DNA from: Ursus arctos
Lineage: Eukaryota; Chordata; Mammalia; Carnivora; Ursidae
Direction of reading: 5' to 3'
DNA: 64,000 nucleotides
NCBI RefSeq assembly: GCF_023065955.2
Contig: NW_026622886.1
Span: forward strand, 15,820,001 to 15,884,000
In this document: positions 23,744 to 35,509 of the stretch, piece by piece
How positions within the stretch are numbered: the stretch's first letter is position 1
How the letters are laid out: every line of letters starts with the position of its first letter
Notes under the pieces: generated by a model
The model's input: only the letters and a program-made list of their open reading frames with translations
Told to the model about the DNA's origin: nothing
Databases searched by the model: none
Made by a program: the position numbers and the translations under genes

Positions 23744-24383
23744 TCGGGGGATTTGAGGAGCTCTCAAGAGACTTAGGCCTCTTCCTCAGTCAGTGCTCTC
23801 ACCAAGGAGAAGGCCATTTTCTGTTCAAGCACAAAGATAGTGAAGCCCAATGGCAAGAAGCCAGATGAGTTTGAGTCCAGCATCTCCCAGGCTCTCCTTG
23901 AGCTGGAGATGAACTCAGACCTCAAAGCCCAGCTCCAGGAGCTGAATATAACAGCAACCAAGGAAACTGAAGTGGGTGGTGGTCAGAGAGCTATTACCAT
24001 CTTTGTTCCCCTTTCTCTACTGAAATTTTTCCCAGGAAATCCTAGTCCATGAATTGGAGAAAAAGTTGAGTGGGAAGCCCATTGTCTTTATTGCTCAGAG
24101 GAGAATTCTACCTAAGCCAACTTGAAAAAGCCATACAAAAATTAAGTAAAGTGCCCCAGGAGCCACACCATGACAGCCATTGCATGACACAATCCTGGAG
24201 GACTTGGTTTTGCCAAGCAAAATTGTGGGCAAGAGAATCCGTGTGAAACTGGATGGCAGCTGGCACATAAAAGTTCATTTGGGTAAAGCACAGCAGAACA
24301 ATGTGGAGCATAAGGATGAAACTTCTCTGGTGTCCATAAGAGGCTCATGGGCAAGGATGTCAACTTTGAGTTCCCAGAGTTTC

Positions 24384-24417
<34 letters not shown>

Positions 24418-24459
24418 TTAAATAAAACATTCACAGTAAAATAAATAAATAAATAAATA
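23744..24459 (+). pseudogene. RPS7: RPS7 (eS7) processed pseudogene
   Basis: An intronless copy of the ribosomal protein S7 m[23 protein letters not shown] and [19 protein letters not shown] in one frame (23840-23975), then [20 protein letters not shown] with AQQNNVEH (about 24220-24315), and a 3'UTR with AATAAAACATTCACAG before an AAATAAAT tail. It is dead: the start codon is ATT (23816-23818), there are frameshifts after about 24000, an in-frame stop near 24126, and a 30-bp A run at the end of the coding part. The direct repeat AAAATTGTACTAT at 23488-23500 and 24459-24471 marks L1-driven insertion. It lies in an APAF1 intron in the opposite direction. Confidence 0.93.
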
Positions 24460-24474
24460 AAATTGTACTATTTC

Positions 24475-24800
24475 AGGTTTGGAGAATAGAAGAGGTTGGT
24501 AAAAGGATAGGAACTTTTAGTTAGAAGATGAATGAGGTCTGAGGATCTGACATATAACATGGTGACTATAGTTGATAATACTGTATTGTATAAGTGAAAT
24601 TAAGAAAGCAGAAATTAAATGTTCTCACCAAAAATAAATAAATAAATAAGTATGTGAGGTGATAGATGTATTATTTAACTCCATGTGGGAGGAATCCTTT
24701 CACAATACATACAAATAATAATTCATCACGATGTATACTTTAAACAACTTAAAATTTTATTTGTACCTCAATAAAGCTGAAAATAAAATAAAACTGTAAT
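24475..24800 (+). mobile_element. Old L1 3'UTR-like fragment
   Basis: acatggtgactatagttgat ... gtatactttaaacaacttaa ... acctcaataaagctgaaaat resembles an old L1 3' end. Confidence 0.6.
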
Positions 24801-24847
24801 ATCTCTTATTCAAGTCTTTAAAAATTACTATTTGAATGAAACGTCAC

Positions 24848-24990
24848 GGAGTCATAAATCAGAATACCTACCTTTCCAAATCCATGGTATAACGTGGGAC
24901 AAATTATTTGGCTGCTCTGAACCTCAACTGCCTCATTATCTGCTGTGTCCCTTGGATAGTTATATTAAAAGAAATAATATGTGAGAGCAC
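24848..24990 (+). mobile_element. MIR-like fragment
   Basis: gtgggacaaattatttggct gctctgaacctcaactgcct follows the MIR pattern (tgggcaagttacttaacctctctgagcctcag). Confidence 0.65.
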
Positions 24991-25182
24991 TCTGAATACT
25001 ACAAATGTAAGCAATTATTACATTTGGAAAAAAAAAAAAGGAAAGCATTTTGTCATTCACTATTTCTACATATTGTCCTCATTTACATTACAAAAGTCTC
25101 ACAATATTCTTCAGTTGTTAACAAATATTTCTATCACAGTCACCAAATCCTGATAAATTTTAGGGGTAAGAAAGCACTTTGA

Positions 25183-25380
25183 GGGGCGCCTGGGTGGCAC
25201 AGCAGTTAAGCGCCTGCCTTCGGCTCAGGGCGTGATCCCGGCGTTATGGGATTGAGCCCCACATCAGGCTCCTCCGCTATGAGCCTGCTTCTTCCTCTCC
25301 CACTCCCCCTGCTTGTGTTCCCTCTCTCGCTGGCTGTCTCTATCTCTGTTGAATAAATAAAATCTTTAAAAAAAAAAAAA
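25183..25380 (+). mobile_element. Young carnivore SINE (bear-type subfamily)
   Basis: Head GGGGCGCCTGGGTGGCACAG and full body to AATAAATAAAATC. Target duplication AAGAAAGCACTTTGA / AAGAAAACACTTTGA. It lies 4.4 kb upstream (in gene sense: between exons 17 and 18). Confidence 0.95.
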
Positions 25381-25810
25381 AAAGAAAGAAAGAAAACACT
25401 TTGAAAATCATCTAAACCGATGTATTTAAAATTGTAAAAAAAAAAAATTGCAGAAAATATTCCATGTTTTCAATAAACTTGAGAAACACTGGACTAACTA
25501 ACATAAATTATTTCTGTATTACAGAACTTCTGGAGGCCTTACATGTTGGTATATACTGAGTGACTCTAACGGGGGAAAACAACACATAATGTTTCCCAAA
25601 CCTGTGTGACCATGGAGACCTTTCCTCACAAAGCCTATTGACATCCCCTGAAACACAGTTCTGAGAACTATGAAGTTAGGGAGACTGCCCAAAATCATAT
25701 AGCTATACTTTCATTATATCAATAAACAGTGTACAACGCAAAAAATCAGCTGACATTTTCATTTTCTTTAAATCAGGCTAATTTTGGCTTGTTAAAATAC
25801 TGATACTTAC

Positions 25811-25972
25811 AAAGATTTTATTTTTTGCTGCCACCATTATCCTAGCACCATCAGCAGACCATGAACAACATTTCACTATCACTTCCATATCCTCTTGAGG
25901 CTCCTCTGAATTTAGGAAGAACTGCTTCACATTAATACTTTTCCTCTCATTTGCTGATTTCACATCCCAAAG
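25811..25972 (-). CDS. APAF1: APAF1 exon 17: WD40 repeat with long loop
   Basis: Residues about 769 to 822: LWDVKSANERKSINVKQFFL, then NSEEPQEDMEVIVKCCSWSA and DGARIMVAAKNKIF. The loop NSEEPQEDME makes it the longest WD40 exon here (162 bp). Human LWDATSANE reads LWDVKSANE and NLEDPQ reads NSEEPQ. Acceptor ctgaag|CTTT, donor ATCTTT|gtaagt, phase 0 at both ends. It follows the longest intron in the window. Confidence 0.95.
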
Positions 25973-28900
25973 CTTCAGATTACAAAAATAAAAAAACTGT
26001 TTAAGTTTGTTTAAATCTCAAATCACACCTCTAGAATTCTACCTGGATCAAATGCAAATATTCACTTTTTCTAATGAATTGTTTTCTTATGCATGACTTT
26101 AAAAATTAAGTACTCCAGCTTCATTCAGCACCTTCTTAAAAAGAAAAAAACAAAAACAAAAAAAAAACTAGAAGCACTGCTTGAAATGCAAAATGCAGAA
26201 TGTAAAACTAAATAAAATGTTAAAAATTCCTTGCATGCTGTGGAGGAGGCTACAGATTAGGTGTTGACAGTAAGGATGAGAGTAGAAGAAAGGCAAGAGG
26301 AGACGCACAACTGGCCACTGCTGCCCTCTGCTGTGCCAGGCATGAAGTTCCCATCCACTTCATGCACAGCCTGGACACCACACACGGCCCAGTTCAAACC
26401 AAGTTAGAAACCCAGCAGAGCACCCAGGAACATAAGGAAGTCCCTGAAAACAGAAAATAAAGAATATGCTGAAAGGAAGCAAGACACCTTGTGTGTTTGG
26501 CGGGGCCAGACGGAGCTCGAAAACTGGACCCTGAGAAGTAGGATACAAAAGACTCTAAACCTCACTGACTAGCAGAGCCACCTGAACAGCACAAAAGAAA
26601 AAGGCCTTCAAGAAGACCCATCTTCACTCCCCTGGGCCTTGAGCAGCAACCCAGCTTCACAGAGTGATAACGGCTGCCATGCCCAGACCAAGGGTTGGCC
26701 AAGGGCAAGGACAAAAAAAAAAAAAAAAAGGAAAAAGAAAAAAAAGCTGTTTCTGAGGCTTTAACTCAGCTTCCAAAGCACAGCTCCAAGGTAAAACCAG
26801 ATTTGTCTGACCAGGCACATTTTTAAATCTCTCTCAAGTTTAGAGACGTATGATATACACTAAGGAATATAGCCAATACCAAAACCTTTCCCCTTGCAAC
26901 AAAATTGGATGAAGCAAGAGACATCAGGTACTAAAATAGCCTTTCTTGATACTTAGAGAGAAAAAACAAAAAACAAAAACCCTCCATATAAAAGCCAGAA
27001 GCTTCAGTAACGTCAACTAGGATATATGAGAAATCATACTGTTTCCCTCTTAATATAAAAAACAAAGAAACCACTGCCTAAAAAGAAAAAAAAAAAAAAC
27101 TAACACAAGCCAATTTCATTAAATCTGTCTAAACTGCATTCTGCATCTGGACCTGACTTCAGCTCCTATCCAATGAGTGGTGAAATTCCACGTATCAAGG
27201 GACCAAGTAAATACCAGCATTTGATTTTGAGTAAGTCACTACACTATATCAAGGGCCCATGTGCACCCTGGCCCTTGTGTGTTTAAATGGCAATTTTTAA
27301 ATAAAACTCACATTTTGAAATGGTTTATCAACAGGGCCTGAAAAACACATGCTGATCAACATGATACCCTGCAAAATGCTTAGAAGATTACAGAGCCATT
27401 TGGGACAGGAAATAATTTTACAGTTCTTGATCCTCTCAGAAGGCAAAAGCTTTAGAAGACTTTGACCTTGAAATGCTGTTATCCAACATCATTTTGCAGG
27501 ACCTCTGCTTACTACCTGTCACTGTATCAGCATGAACCAGCTAACGATACTGGCTTAACAGTGCTGTGGGAAAGCGCCCACAAACACGGCAGTTCTCACC
27601 AAGAGTGCAATAATGTCTCTCCCCCGCTGCTAGTGCTCTGTGCTCTACAATCACATTTTGATACACATGAAGTCAAAATCCTGTCCCTGAAGACTTTTAA
27701 CATTTCTTTCTTTTAAGTTTGGAGAAGTCTTAATTTGATTTGAAGGGACACAGCAAAGGTTTATCATCACGAACACATTAACCACTATTCTATAAATAAA
27801 TAAATCAGGTATAGATAGCTCTCTCAAAGGGTTTACAGGTCAATAAAGGAGGTAAGACAAGCCCGTAAGTGACTCTAAGACAAGGTACATCAAATGTGTC
27901 ATTTGAGAGGAAAAGATACAGCCCAGTGGGAATGTTAGACCCAAGCTGTGGGCTTGAGTGAACAGTTGTTGCAGAGGAGGACACCCTGAAGATCAGCCTA
28001 CTGTAGACCAACGTAGGATGGACAGAATTTCGACACTAGAAAAACAAAAGGAACACTCCATGGCCTAGATTCTAGGCTAAAGGGTCAGCTTAATAAACTA
28101 AAGTACAAAGGGGAAAGCAAAGACAATGAAAAGGGAGAACAGGCTGCAGTCTGGGTGCAGCATCAGGTGCCTGAACACATCCTGGACACGCCCTCACCTG
28201 TTCTCAGAGCACCCTTTTACTATTTCCATCGCTTGTCTATTCCCTTACCTCGGTCTCCAACTGGATTCTGAACAATTATTAGGAATTAATTGTTTGGTGT
28301 TTTGTTTTGTTTTAGTATTTAAAACCCAAATGCCAGTGTCTAGCACAAAGTATTTAATAAATAATCAAAAAATACATTTTAAGTGAAAAGACAGATTCTT
28401 CTCATGTTTCAAGCACAGGTGAGTAGAAACAACAGTGTTACTGAAGGAAATAGGGTTCAGGTTCAAGATGCAGATAGAACACATACATTTATCTTCATAC
28501 CCTCCCAAAATCCATGTAAAACCAATGGTAAAGAGAATTTTTCTCTGTAGGCGTAGTTCATAAGGCAAAGGAGAAAGGAAGAAGAGATAACAACAACAAA
28601 ACTGTAAAGGCTAAAAAAAAAAAAGCAGAAAGACAAACAATAAGGAGACTCCTAAAAACTACATCCTGAGTCCACCATGGGGAAAGCCAAGAAGCAGCCC
28701 AATTCATACCATAAAATTCCTAAAAGGCTGAGGAACTATCGCACCAGGTACCCTCTGATAAGGGTGGGGAATCACTACAAGTCCCTTGAAATCCCCTCCC
28801 CACCTATGCAATCCAAGTCACTGTATCCCCACTCTAGCTGAAGAGTAGAGGGTTTTTCTATACCTGGCACAGTTGAGAGCAGGGTCACCATTCTGAAAAT

Positions 28901-29230
28901 AGGGAAATTGAGAGAGAGTCTATATCCCAAATGCTAAGATCTCTACCTAAACATCTTCTTCCCAACCAGACTTACACCCTACAGGTAGAAGACCAAAGAC
29001 TAAACTTGCCAACCAGACTTACACCCTATAGGCAGGAAACGGAAGACTTTTCTCTGAATATCCAACAAGATCAAGACAAAAAGATCTAAGGAGTATGACG
29101 TTAGGAGTTTACCATCAAAAATGGCAGGCAGATAACCGTACAGAGAAACTCACAATCAGCAAGCTCACAATTCCCTATCAGCTTTTTGGTGCTGCACTCT
29201 TAAATATGAGCAGGATATATATCTAATACA
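25973..29230. other. Longest APAF1 intron, unclassified part
   Basis: About 3.3 kb of intronic sequence with A-rich runs (26717-26735, 27085-27101) and no exon, RNA gene or repeat I can name. Short open frames here lack similarity or context. Confidence 0.4.
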
Positions 29231-29234
29231 TATA

Positions 29235-29722
29235 CAGATCTTCCTCAACTTACTATAGGGTTACATCCCAATAAACCCACCGTAAGTTGAAAATGTATTT
29301 AATAATGGAACCTACTGAACAGCATAGCTTAGCTTTGCCTACTTTAAACATGTTCAGAACACTTACATTAGCTTACAGCTGGGAAAGATCATCTAACAAA
29401 GCCTATTTGATAACAAAGTGTTGAATATCTCATGTAATTTATAAAATACTGTACAAAAAGCGAAAGACAGAATTGTACTATAGATACAGGCAGGTTGCAA
29501 GTGTATCGGTTGTTCGCCGTCCTGACTGCATGGCTGACTGGAAGCTACAGCTCACGGTCACTACCCAGCATCACAAAGGAGGCTCATACTGCATATCACT
29601 ATCCAGGGGGAAGATTAAAATTCAAAATTTGAAGTACAGTTTCTATTGAATGTGTATCACTTCTGCACCATCATAAAGTTGAAAAATCCTAAGTCAAACC
29701 ATTATAAGTCAGAAACCATCTG
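29235..29722. mobile_element. Tigger/pogo-like non-autonomous DNA transposon
   Basis: About 490 bp with CAG...CTG ends, TA on each side (29233-29234, 29723-29724) and imperfect inverted termini: TACAGATCTTCCTCAACTTA against TACAGATGGTTTCTGACTTA on the opposite strand. Internal pattern gtaagttgaaaatgtattta ... agttgaaaaatcctaagtca is symmetric. No transposase frame is left. Family assignment rests on the TA target and CAG termini. Confidence 0.75.
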
Positions 29723-30160
29723 TAGATATATCCAAGATCAGATAGGTAAGCTGTATCTCTAAAATGCAGACAGAAACCAAAACCAACAGAGAAAACAGCA
29801 ACTATACATGAATATGAATTTTTTAAAAGAAACTATTAACACTCACAAAAAGATAAAAGACATTGCATCCATGAAACAAAAATAGGAAAAAAGGAAACTG
29901 ATCATAAGAATGGGTACTTAAAAACATGACAACAGAAATTAAAAATCCAACAGAAGGATTAGAAAGTAAAGCTAAAAAATAAAGCTAAAGAAATCTTCCA
30001 GAAAGAAGGGCAAATGGACAAAGAGAAGGAGAGAAAAATAATAACCAAAAAAACAAACAGGAATTCAAGAAAGAAAAAGTAGAGAAGAATAAATCAAAAA
30101 AATTAAAGGAAGCCTATAGAACTGAAGTATTTGAATTTCCATATTGAAAGAAGCCACCGA
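29723..30160. other. APAF1 intron, A-rich, nothing recognised
   Basis: Very A-rich intronic sequence, perhaps a decayed L1 part, with no confident match. Confidence 0.35.
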
Positions 30161-30162
30161 GG

Positions 30163-30345
30163 GACACCTGGCTGGCTCAGTCAGTTGAAAGTCCAACTCT
30201 TGGTTTTGGCTCAGGTCATGGTCTTGAAGCTGGGGGATCAAGCCCCAAGTCAGGCTCTGTGCTCAGTGCAGAGTCAGCTTCAGATTCTCTCTCCCTCTCA
30301 CTCACTCTGTCTCAAATAAATATTTAAGAAAGAAAGAAAAAGAGA
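30163..30345 (+). mobile_element. Carnivore SINE (older)
   Basis: Head GGGACACCTGGCTGGCTCAG, CTCTTGGTTTTGGCTC box, CT-rich end and AAATAAATATTTAAGAAAG tail, which merges into the purine tract. Confidence 0.9.
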
Positions 30346-30480
30346 GAAAGAGAGACAAAGGGAAGGAAGGGAGGGACGGAGGGAGGGAGGGAGGAAGGGA
30401 GGGAGGGAGGGAGGAAAGGAAGGGAGGGGAGAAAGGACAGGAAAGGAACGGAAGGCAGCCAGGCAGCCAGGCAAGCAGGC
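30325..30480. repeat. (GGGA/GGAA)n purine tract
   Basis: About 150 bp almost free of pyrimidines on the plus strand, with many GGGA units (30369-30430) followed by GGCAGCCAGGCA repeats. Long minus-strand proline/serine/leucine open frames here are only its translation. Confidence 0.93.
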
Positions 30481-31667
30481 ACCAAGTGCCAAGCACAATA
30501 AATGAAGACAAACCCACACCAAGGCACACTATCATGAAATTTTTAAGAAGAAAAAATACTGGGGATAAAGAGAAGGTCTTTAAGAACAAACCAAGAAAGA
30601 AGACAAGAAATCTAAGAAACAGGGTTTCAAGTCAAGAGAAAAGCAAAAGGAATCACCAGGATAATAAAGGGAGATCCCAAGATGGCAGCTGGATGCTGAA
30701 GTAGTTTCACCAATCAGAATGGAGCAAGACCCAGAACCCTCCAAGAAAGTTATTTCCAAGAAGAGAAAATTTATCAAACACCTGATAAGTTTGAATAACT
30801 TAAGCAATTTAGACAAGGGATAATTTGAAGGTGAATTAGTGACAAGCACATTAGAAAAATAAGCATAATGTGTTAAAAAAAATTACAATGTTAAACGTAC
30901 AACACATTTTATCCCAAGGAAAAACAAGCTGTATCAGAAAGGAAAAAACTCATACTACATGACTCAACTGTGACCAGTTACAATGATATAAATCCTGGAC
31001 GTTGATCTAATCAAAATCACAAAACATACAGGAACCACAAAAGGGGGTCAAGTTTGGGAAGAATATAATATGTTCAGTGTGGAGCACGGTAAGTTTGAGG
31101 CACAGTGTATTATCTAAGTGAAAACGACTAGCAGATGGTTAGAGATGCAGGACCCAAGCACACAAGAGAAATGAGGGCTGGAGGTAACACAGCTGAAAGT
31201 CACTCACAGAAGAGATGAGAGTTCAAGCCATGGGACTGATGAACCGGGATGAAAGAAAGGTAATGAAGCTGGTATTCAAGGTTAGATGCTTGAGGAACAG
31301 CTATATTTAGTGGGCAGGTAAAAAAGATAAAGAAGGGGTCAGAGAGATAAAAGGAAAAAGTAGAAAACACTGATGGCAGAAGAGGAGAGTTTCAAAAAGG
31401 AAATATAGTTGGTTGATGGGGGAAGAAGTGAATACTGGCAATACAACAAAAAGAGTAAGTCTTGGATAAAGAAAAATATCAGATGTCACACTAATCCAAA
31501 GAGCATTAACCTTTACAACAAAAAGAATGGAGACTGAAAATAAAACTGGATTTTGCATGCTTCAAGGAAATACAAGAAAGATGGGGCCAGGCTTAACAAG
31601 TTTTAAATACTGAGTGAATAGTGAGGAAATGGAAGCAAGTACAGGTGGCTTAAGAAGTCTACCAATA
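30481..31667. other. APAF1 intron, nothing recognised
   Basis: Purine-rich intronic sequence. 31080-31660 resembles an old degraded repeat I cannot name. Confidence 0.4.
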
Positions 31668-31668
31668 G

Positions 31669-31872
31669 GGGCGCCTGGGTGGCGCAGTCGTTAAGCGTCT
31701 GCCTTCGGCTCAGGGCGTGATCCCAGCGTTCTGGGATTGAGCCCCACATCAGGCTCTTCTGCTGGGAGCCTGCTTCTTCCTCTCCCGCTCCCCTGCTTGT
31801 GTTCCCTCTCTCGCTAGCTGTCTCTCTCTGTGTCAAATAAATAAATAAAATCTTTAAAAAAAAAAAAAAAAG
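31669..31872 (+). mobile_element. Young carnivore SINE (bear-type subfamily)
   Basis: Head GGGGCGCCTGGGTGGCGCAG with TTCTGGGATTGAGCC variant. Target duplication AGAAGTCTACCAATA exact on both sides. Confidence 0.96.
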
Positions 31873-31887
31873 AAGTCTACCAATAAA

Positions 31888-34334
31888 GGGAAAAACAGAA
31901 TGACTATTTCAGGGGATAACCTAACCCATGAAGAATCAAAGGTTTTTCACTTTTTGGTTTTAGAAAGGCCCAAGAACATGTGTAGGCTGTGGGAAAGGAT
32001 CCCAAAGAGAAGAAAAGCTAAAGATACAAAAAGAAAGAAAAAATAATCAGTGAAGCAAAGTGTGCAGGGGAAGAAGAAAAAAAGGAGCAGCAGGCATAAG
32101 TAGAGAACTTTCTGGGAACTGAGATGAGAAAAAAAGAAAGGGAGTTGGGACTTTTATGGCAATCTTTGAGGAGACTTATGGAGGAGAACTCTTAATGGGT
32201 GGTGTCAACCCTCTGAATAGATAGGAATGAGGTAAGGTAATCTCCAGAGAATGCAAAGGATGCAGTGACCAGATTGGGGGCTTAAGAACAACAGCAGAAG
32301 TCTGGAATTGGAACTATGATGGATACAGCAAATCAATTAGGAATGAACGGACCAGAACTTGGCAGCAAAGAAGGCAAGTTGAGCTACACACCTTAAATTT
32401 ATAAAACAGATAAATAGTCTGGTTTCACAAATGTCTTGAACATTAAACAACCTAATAATAACGGAATAGTGCTAAGGAAAATGAAATATTCCCAGAACTT
32501 GGAATTAGCAACAGTGATAAGATGGAAAAACTTGACTTGAGATATAAAATGTCTTCTTCTGAAGTGATTCACTTAACAGAAAACAAGAAATAACAGGCTC
32601 ATATAACTGAAAGATTCTCTCAGAAAAGGGTTGTCTTAACCTGTCCAAGTGCATTCTGAAAAGCCTCCTCTGGTATGGATTGTCCTAAAGGAAGAGACGG
32701 GTATTTAGTATTTGTAGATAACATGTCATAGAAGTCAAAATCTATTTACCTGAATATTCTACGTAAGAATGCTCCCAACATCTACTGACAGCCAGAAAAT
32801 TCTTTAAAGTAGAATTCTACCCAGAAAGGGCTCCTAGATGCCCTGAAGTAATTTATACAAAAACGAGTTCTCTTCAGTCAGCAAAGAGAGATCAAAGATT
32901 CAACCAGAGGATCAGCATCAAGAGACTTCACCTTCCTGTGACTGAGGAGTTCCTATCAACGTTAACAAACCTCCTTCTCCAGTGGGTCTAACAAACAAAA
33001 TAGTGCCCGAGAGGGTTCAAGTATTTCCCCGGAAAAAATATATGTCAAGAAAACGTATTGAGTGCATGTTTTGAGTACAATTCTGTAGTATGAACTTAAT
33101 AGAGTACAAGAAGATGCAAGCTCTCCGCAGATCATAAATCTATATTCAATCCTATCAAAGAAAAGAAGACATATGAAAATGACTGAACTGAACAGCACAA
33201 CACATTTACAAGTGGAAGTGAGAAGATAAACTGAACAGTTTCTATCAATATATATAGATAGAGATGGATGGATGTACCCAGAACCAGATAGAGGGATGTG
33301 ATAAGAGGACACTTTCTGAAGAAGGCTTTGCATAAAGGTTTAAGGGTCGTTAAAAAAATATGGGCAAGTGAATTGGAGGCCAAAAATCCCAATAAAGACT
33401 AATGAAATATATATAGGAACAGTAGCTTGACATTAGCTACCAAATTATCTTGCCCAGAACAATTAGTGTTAAGGGGGCTAGAAGAAACAAACTGGACAGG
33501 AACAGAGGTAGCAGAATGATGGAAGGTAAAAAGCCTTATAAACAGCTGCACCTGATGAGCCTGGGTTTATCACGATTTATAATGTGGTACTTTTGTGTCC
33601 CAACTGAAGGTGGCAAGATGAAAATAGAGATAGTTACTCTAGCAGTTCTGTACCAAGATTAGGAGAGATGGAGAACACATCTTAGAAAGCTGCTATCAAA
33701 TATAAAGAGATGACAGCATGAACCACAGTAAATACTACAGAATGAGAGGGGAAAAGGTAGACCGAAAGACTAGGTCAAAGATGGATTGGACTTAAGACCA
33801 AAGAAAGAAAGGAGAATCAATGAAGAGGAGACTAGAATGATGGCAGAGACAGGAACAATAAAGAAAGTGGGATTAGGATCTTATCTGAGAAGGTGAAAAT
33901 TTAAAGAATTTCATTTTTTTAGGACTACAAATTTCAGGAGGCTGAATATACTTTTTTCCCTAGTTCTGAATTTTTCCTGCATAGGACTTCTGAAGAACAG
34001 GAAAATATAAAATAAATGGTCTTTACAAGTAAAATAAAATAACATAAAATAAAAGTAGGGCCTTTACAAAGTTCACCCCACAGACCTCAAAATTTTATGA
34101 AGCCATAAATACACACTTAAAAATTAAGAATTCAAAATATATGAACTTTAAACCATAAGGCAGTAAACCATTCATAATCATTATAACAATCAATTACAGT
34201 TATATTAAATGTGCTCCTGGAAGTTGAAAGAAAAAGCTCTTCCTGTAGAAATGAGAAAAAGAAAACCCTATTTCTATAACCAAATCATAAAACCACAAAA
34301 TTACAACCAATTTTAATAATAAACAAAAGCGTAC
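31888..34334. other. APAF1 intron, nothing recognised
   Basis: About 2.4 kb of purine-rich intronic sequence without a recognisable gene, RNA or named repeat. Minus-strand frames at 32962-33392 have no recognisable similarity. Confidence 0.4.
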
Positions 34335-34460
34335 CTTTAATGTTCCATCAGCTGAACAACTAGCCAAAAGCTTATCATCTGGTGAAAATCTGCAATGATT
34401 GACTGAATTTGTGTGGCCAAACATGGTATTTCGACATTCTTTTTGATTCAAATCCCAGAG
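34335..34460 (-). CDS. APAF1: APAF1 exon 16: WD40 repeat
   Basis: Residues about 727 to 768: LWDLNQKECRNTMFGHTNSV, NHCRFSPDDKLLASCSADGT, LK. A canonical WD40 unit (GH, SPDD, ASCSADGT), identical to human as recalled. Acceptor aatag|CTCT, donor TTAAAG|gtacgc, 126 bp, phase 0 at both ends. Confidence 0.96.
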
Positions 34461-35178
34461 CTATTTAAGAAAGAAAAAGATAACTAAAAAACTAGTACTG
34501 AATAAGGAAAAGTTAGAAATCCCATAACGTTCCTTCCCTCCCATTTAAGCTTTTTCAATTACAGAAAAATGTTCAACTCATAGTAATGCAAAGGTGTCAA
34601 ACACAAAGGTAAACTTGTGATTACCAAGTAATGGGGCAGCCCTTAGATCAGCACCTAAATCTGTTAAGGGACCAAAAGCTTACCTAGGCTTTTAGTCTGA
34701 GCACAAAGTAACTAAATAATTACTGCTTATTTTAACAAAGTAGTTTGGAATTGTTATTATTTTATTCAGCTCTCTAATAAGTAATACATAAAATGCTACC
34801 AAATTTTTTAGTTGCTGGGTTACCCAAATGGTCATTTCTAAGGTTTCCCAATGCAAATCCTGACTCTACTTATTAGGCTAAAATCTATTAATGCTCTAAA
34901 TAATGACTTGAAAAATACGAAGATAGCAAAGATAGATATAAATACATTTGACAGGAAATAGAAGAGGCTTGAAGAGCAAGTTAACACCTCTAGGAAGCAA
35001 CCAACCAAATCCAGAATCCACAGGACAAATGACTCAATTTCTCTAAGTAATCAAAAGAGGCAGAGGGAAAGGAGAACTTCTATAGAATAAAAGAGATTTA
35101 CGAGGCATAACAACTAAATGTCACCTGAAATTTGTATTGATTCCAACAAATTTATGGCAGAAAGATATGGTTTTTGGG
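34461..35178. other. APAF1 intron, nothing recognised
   Basis: Intronic sequence upstream (gene sense) of exon 16, no named feature seen. Confidence 0.45.
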
Positions 35179-35361
35179 GGGCATTTGGGGACTCAGTCAG
35201 TTAAGCATCTGCCTTTGGCTCAGGTCGTGATCAGGGTCCTGGGATTGAGCCCTACATCAGGCTCTCTGCTCAGTGGAGAGACTGGTTCTCCCTCACCCTC
35301 TGCCCTGCCCTTGCTTGTGCTCTCACTCTCTCTCTCAAATAAATAAAAGTCTTTAAAAAAA
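35179..35361 (+). mobile_element. Carnivore SINE
   Basis: Diverged head GGGGGCATTTGGGGACTCAG, body to AATAAATAAAAGTC. Flanks AAGATATGGTTTTT / AGAGATATATATTTTTT. Confidence 0.88.
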
Positions 35362-35395
35362 AGAGATATATATTTTTTTAAGAATGATGGGGAAG

Positions 35396-35501
35396 GGCAC
35401 CTAGATGGGTCAATCAGAGGAGTGTGTGACTCGATCTTGGGGTTGTGAGTTCAAGCCCCACGTTGGGTATAGAGATTACTAAAAATAAATAAACTTAAAA
35501 A
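35396..35501 (+). mobile_element. Carnivore SINE, short type
   Basis: Head GGGCACCTAGATGGGTCAAT to AGAGATTACTAAAAATAAAT, no CT body. Target duplication AAGAATGATGGGGAA / AAGAACAATGGGGAA. Confidence 0.88.
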
Positions 35502-35509
35502 AAAAAGAA

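Noticed and set aside
23840..24052. RPS7-like frame as an expressed retrogene
   Set aside because: Start codon lost (ATT), frameshift after about 50 codons, further stops, and a poly(A)-tailed intronless structure. A processed pseudogene fits better.
27462..28386. Plus-strand frames of 84 and 86 codons
   Set aside because: No similarity recognised, no start or splice context, antisense within an APAF1 intron; chance frames.
30298..30589. Minus-strand Pro/Leu/Ser-rich frames in three phases
   Set aside because: Translation of the GGGA purine tract; low complexity in all frames.
32962..33392. Overlapping minus-strand frames of 123 and 86 codons
   Set aside because: Not similar to APAF1 and no flanking splice signals that fit the gene; likely chance.
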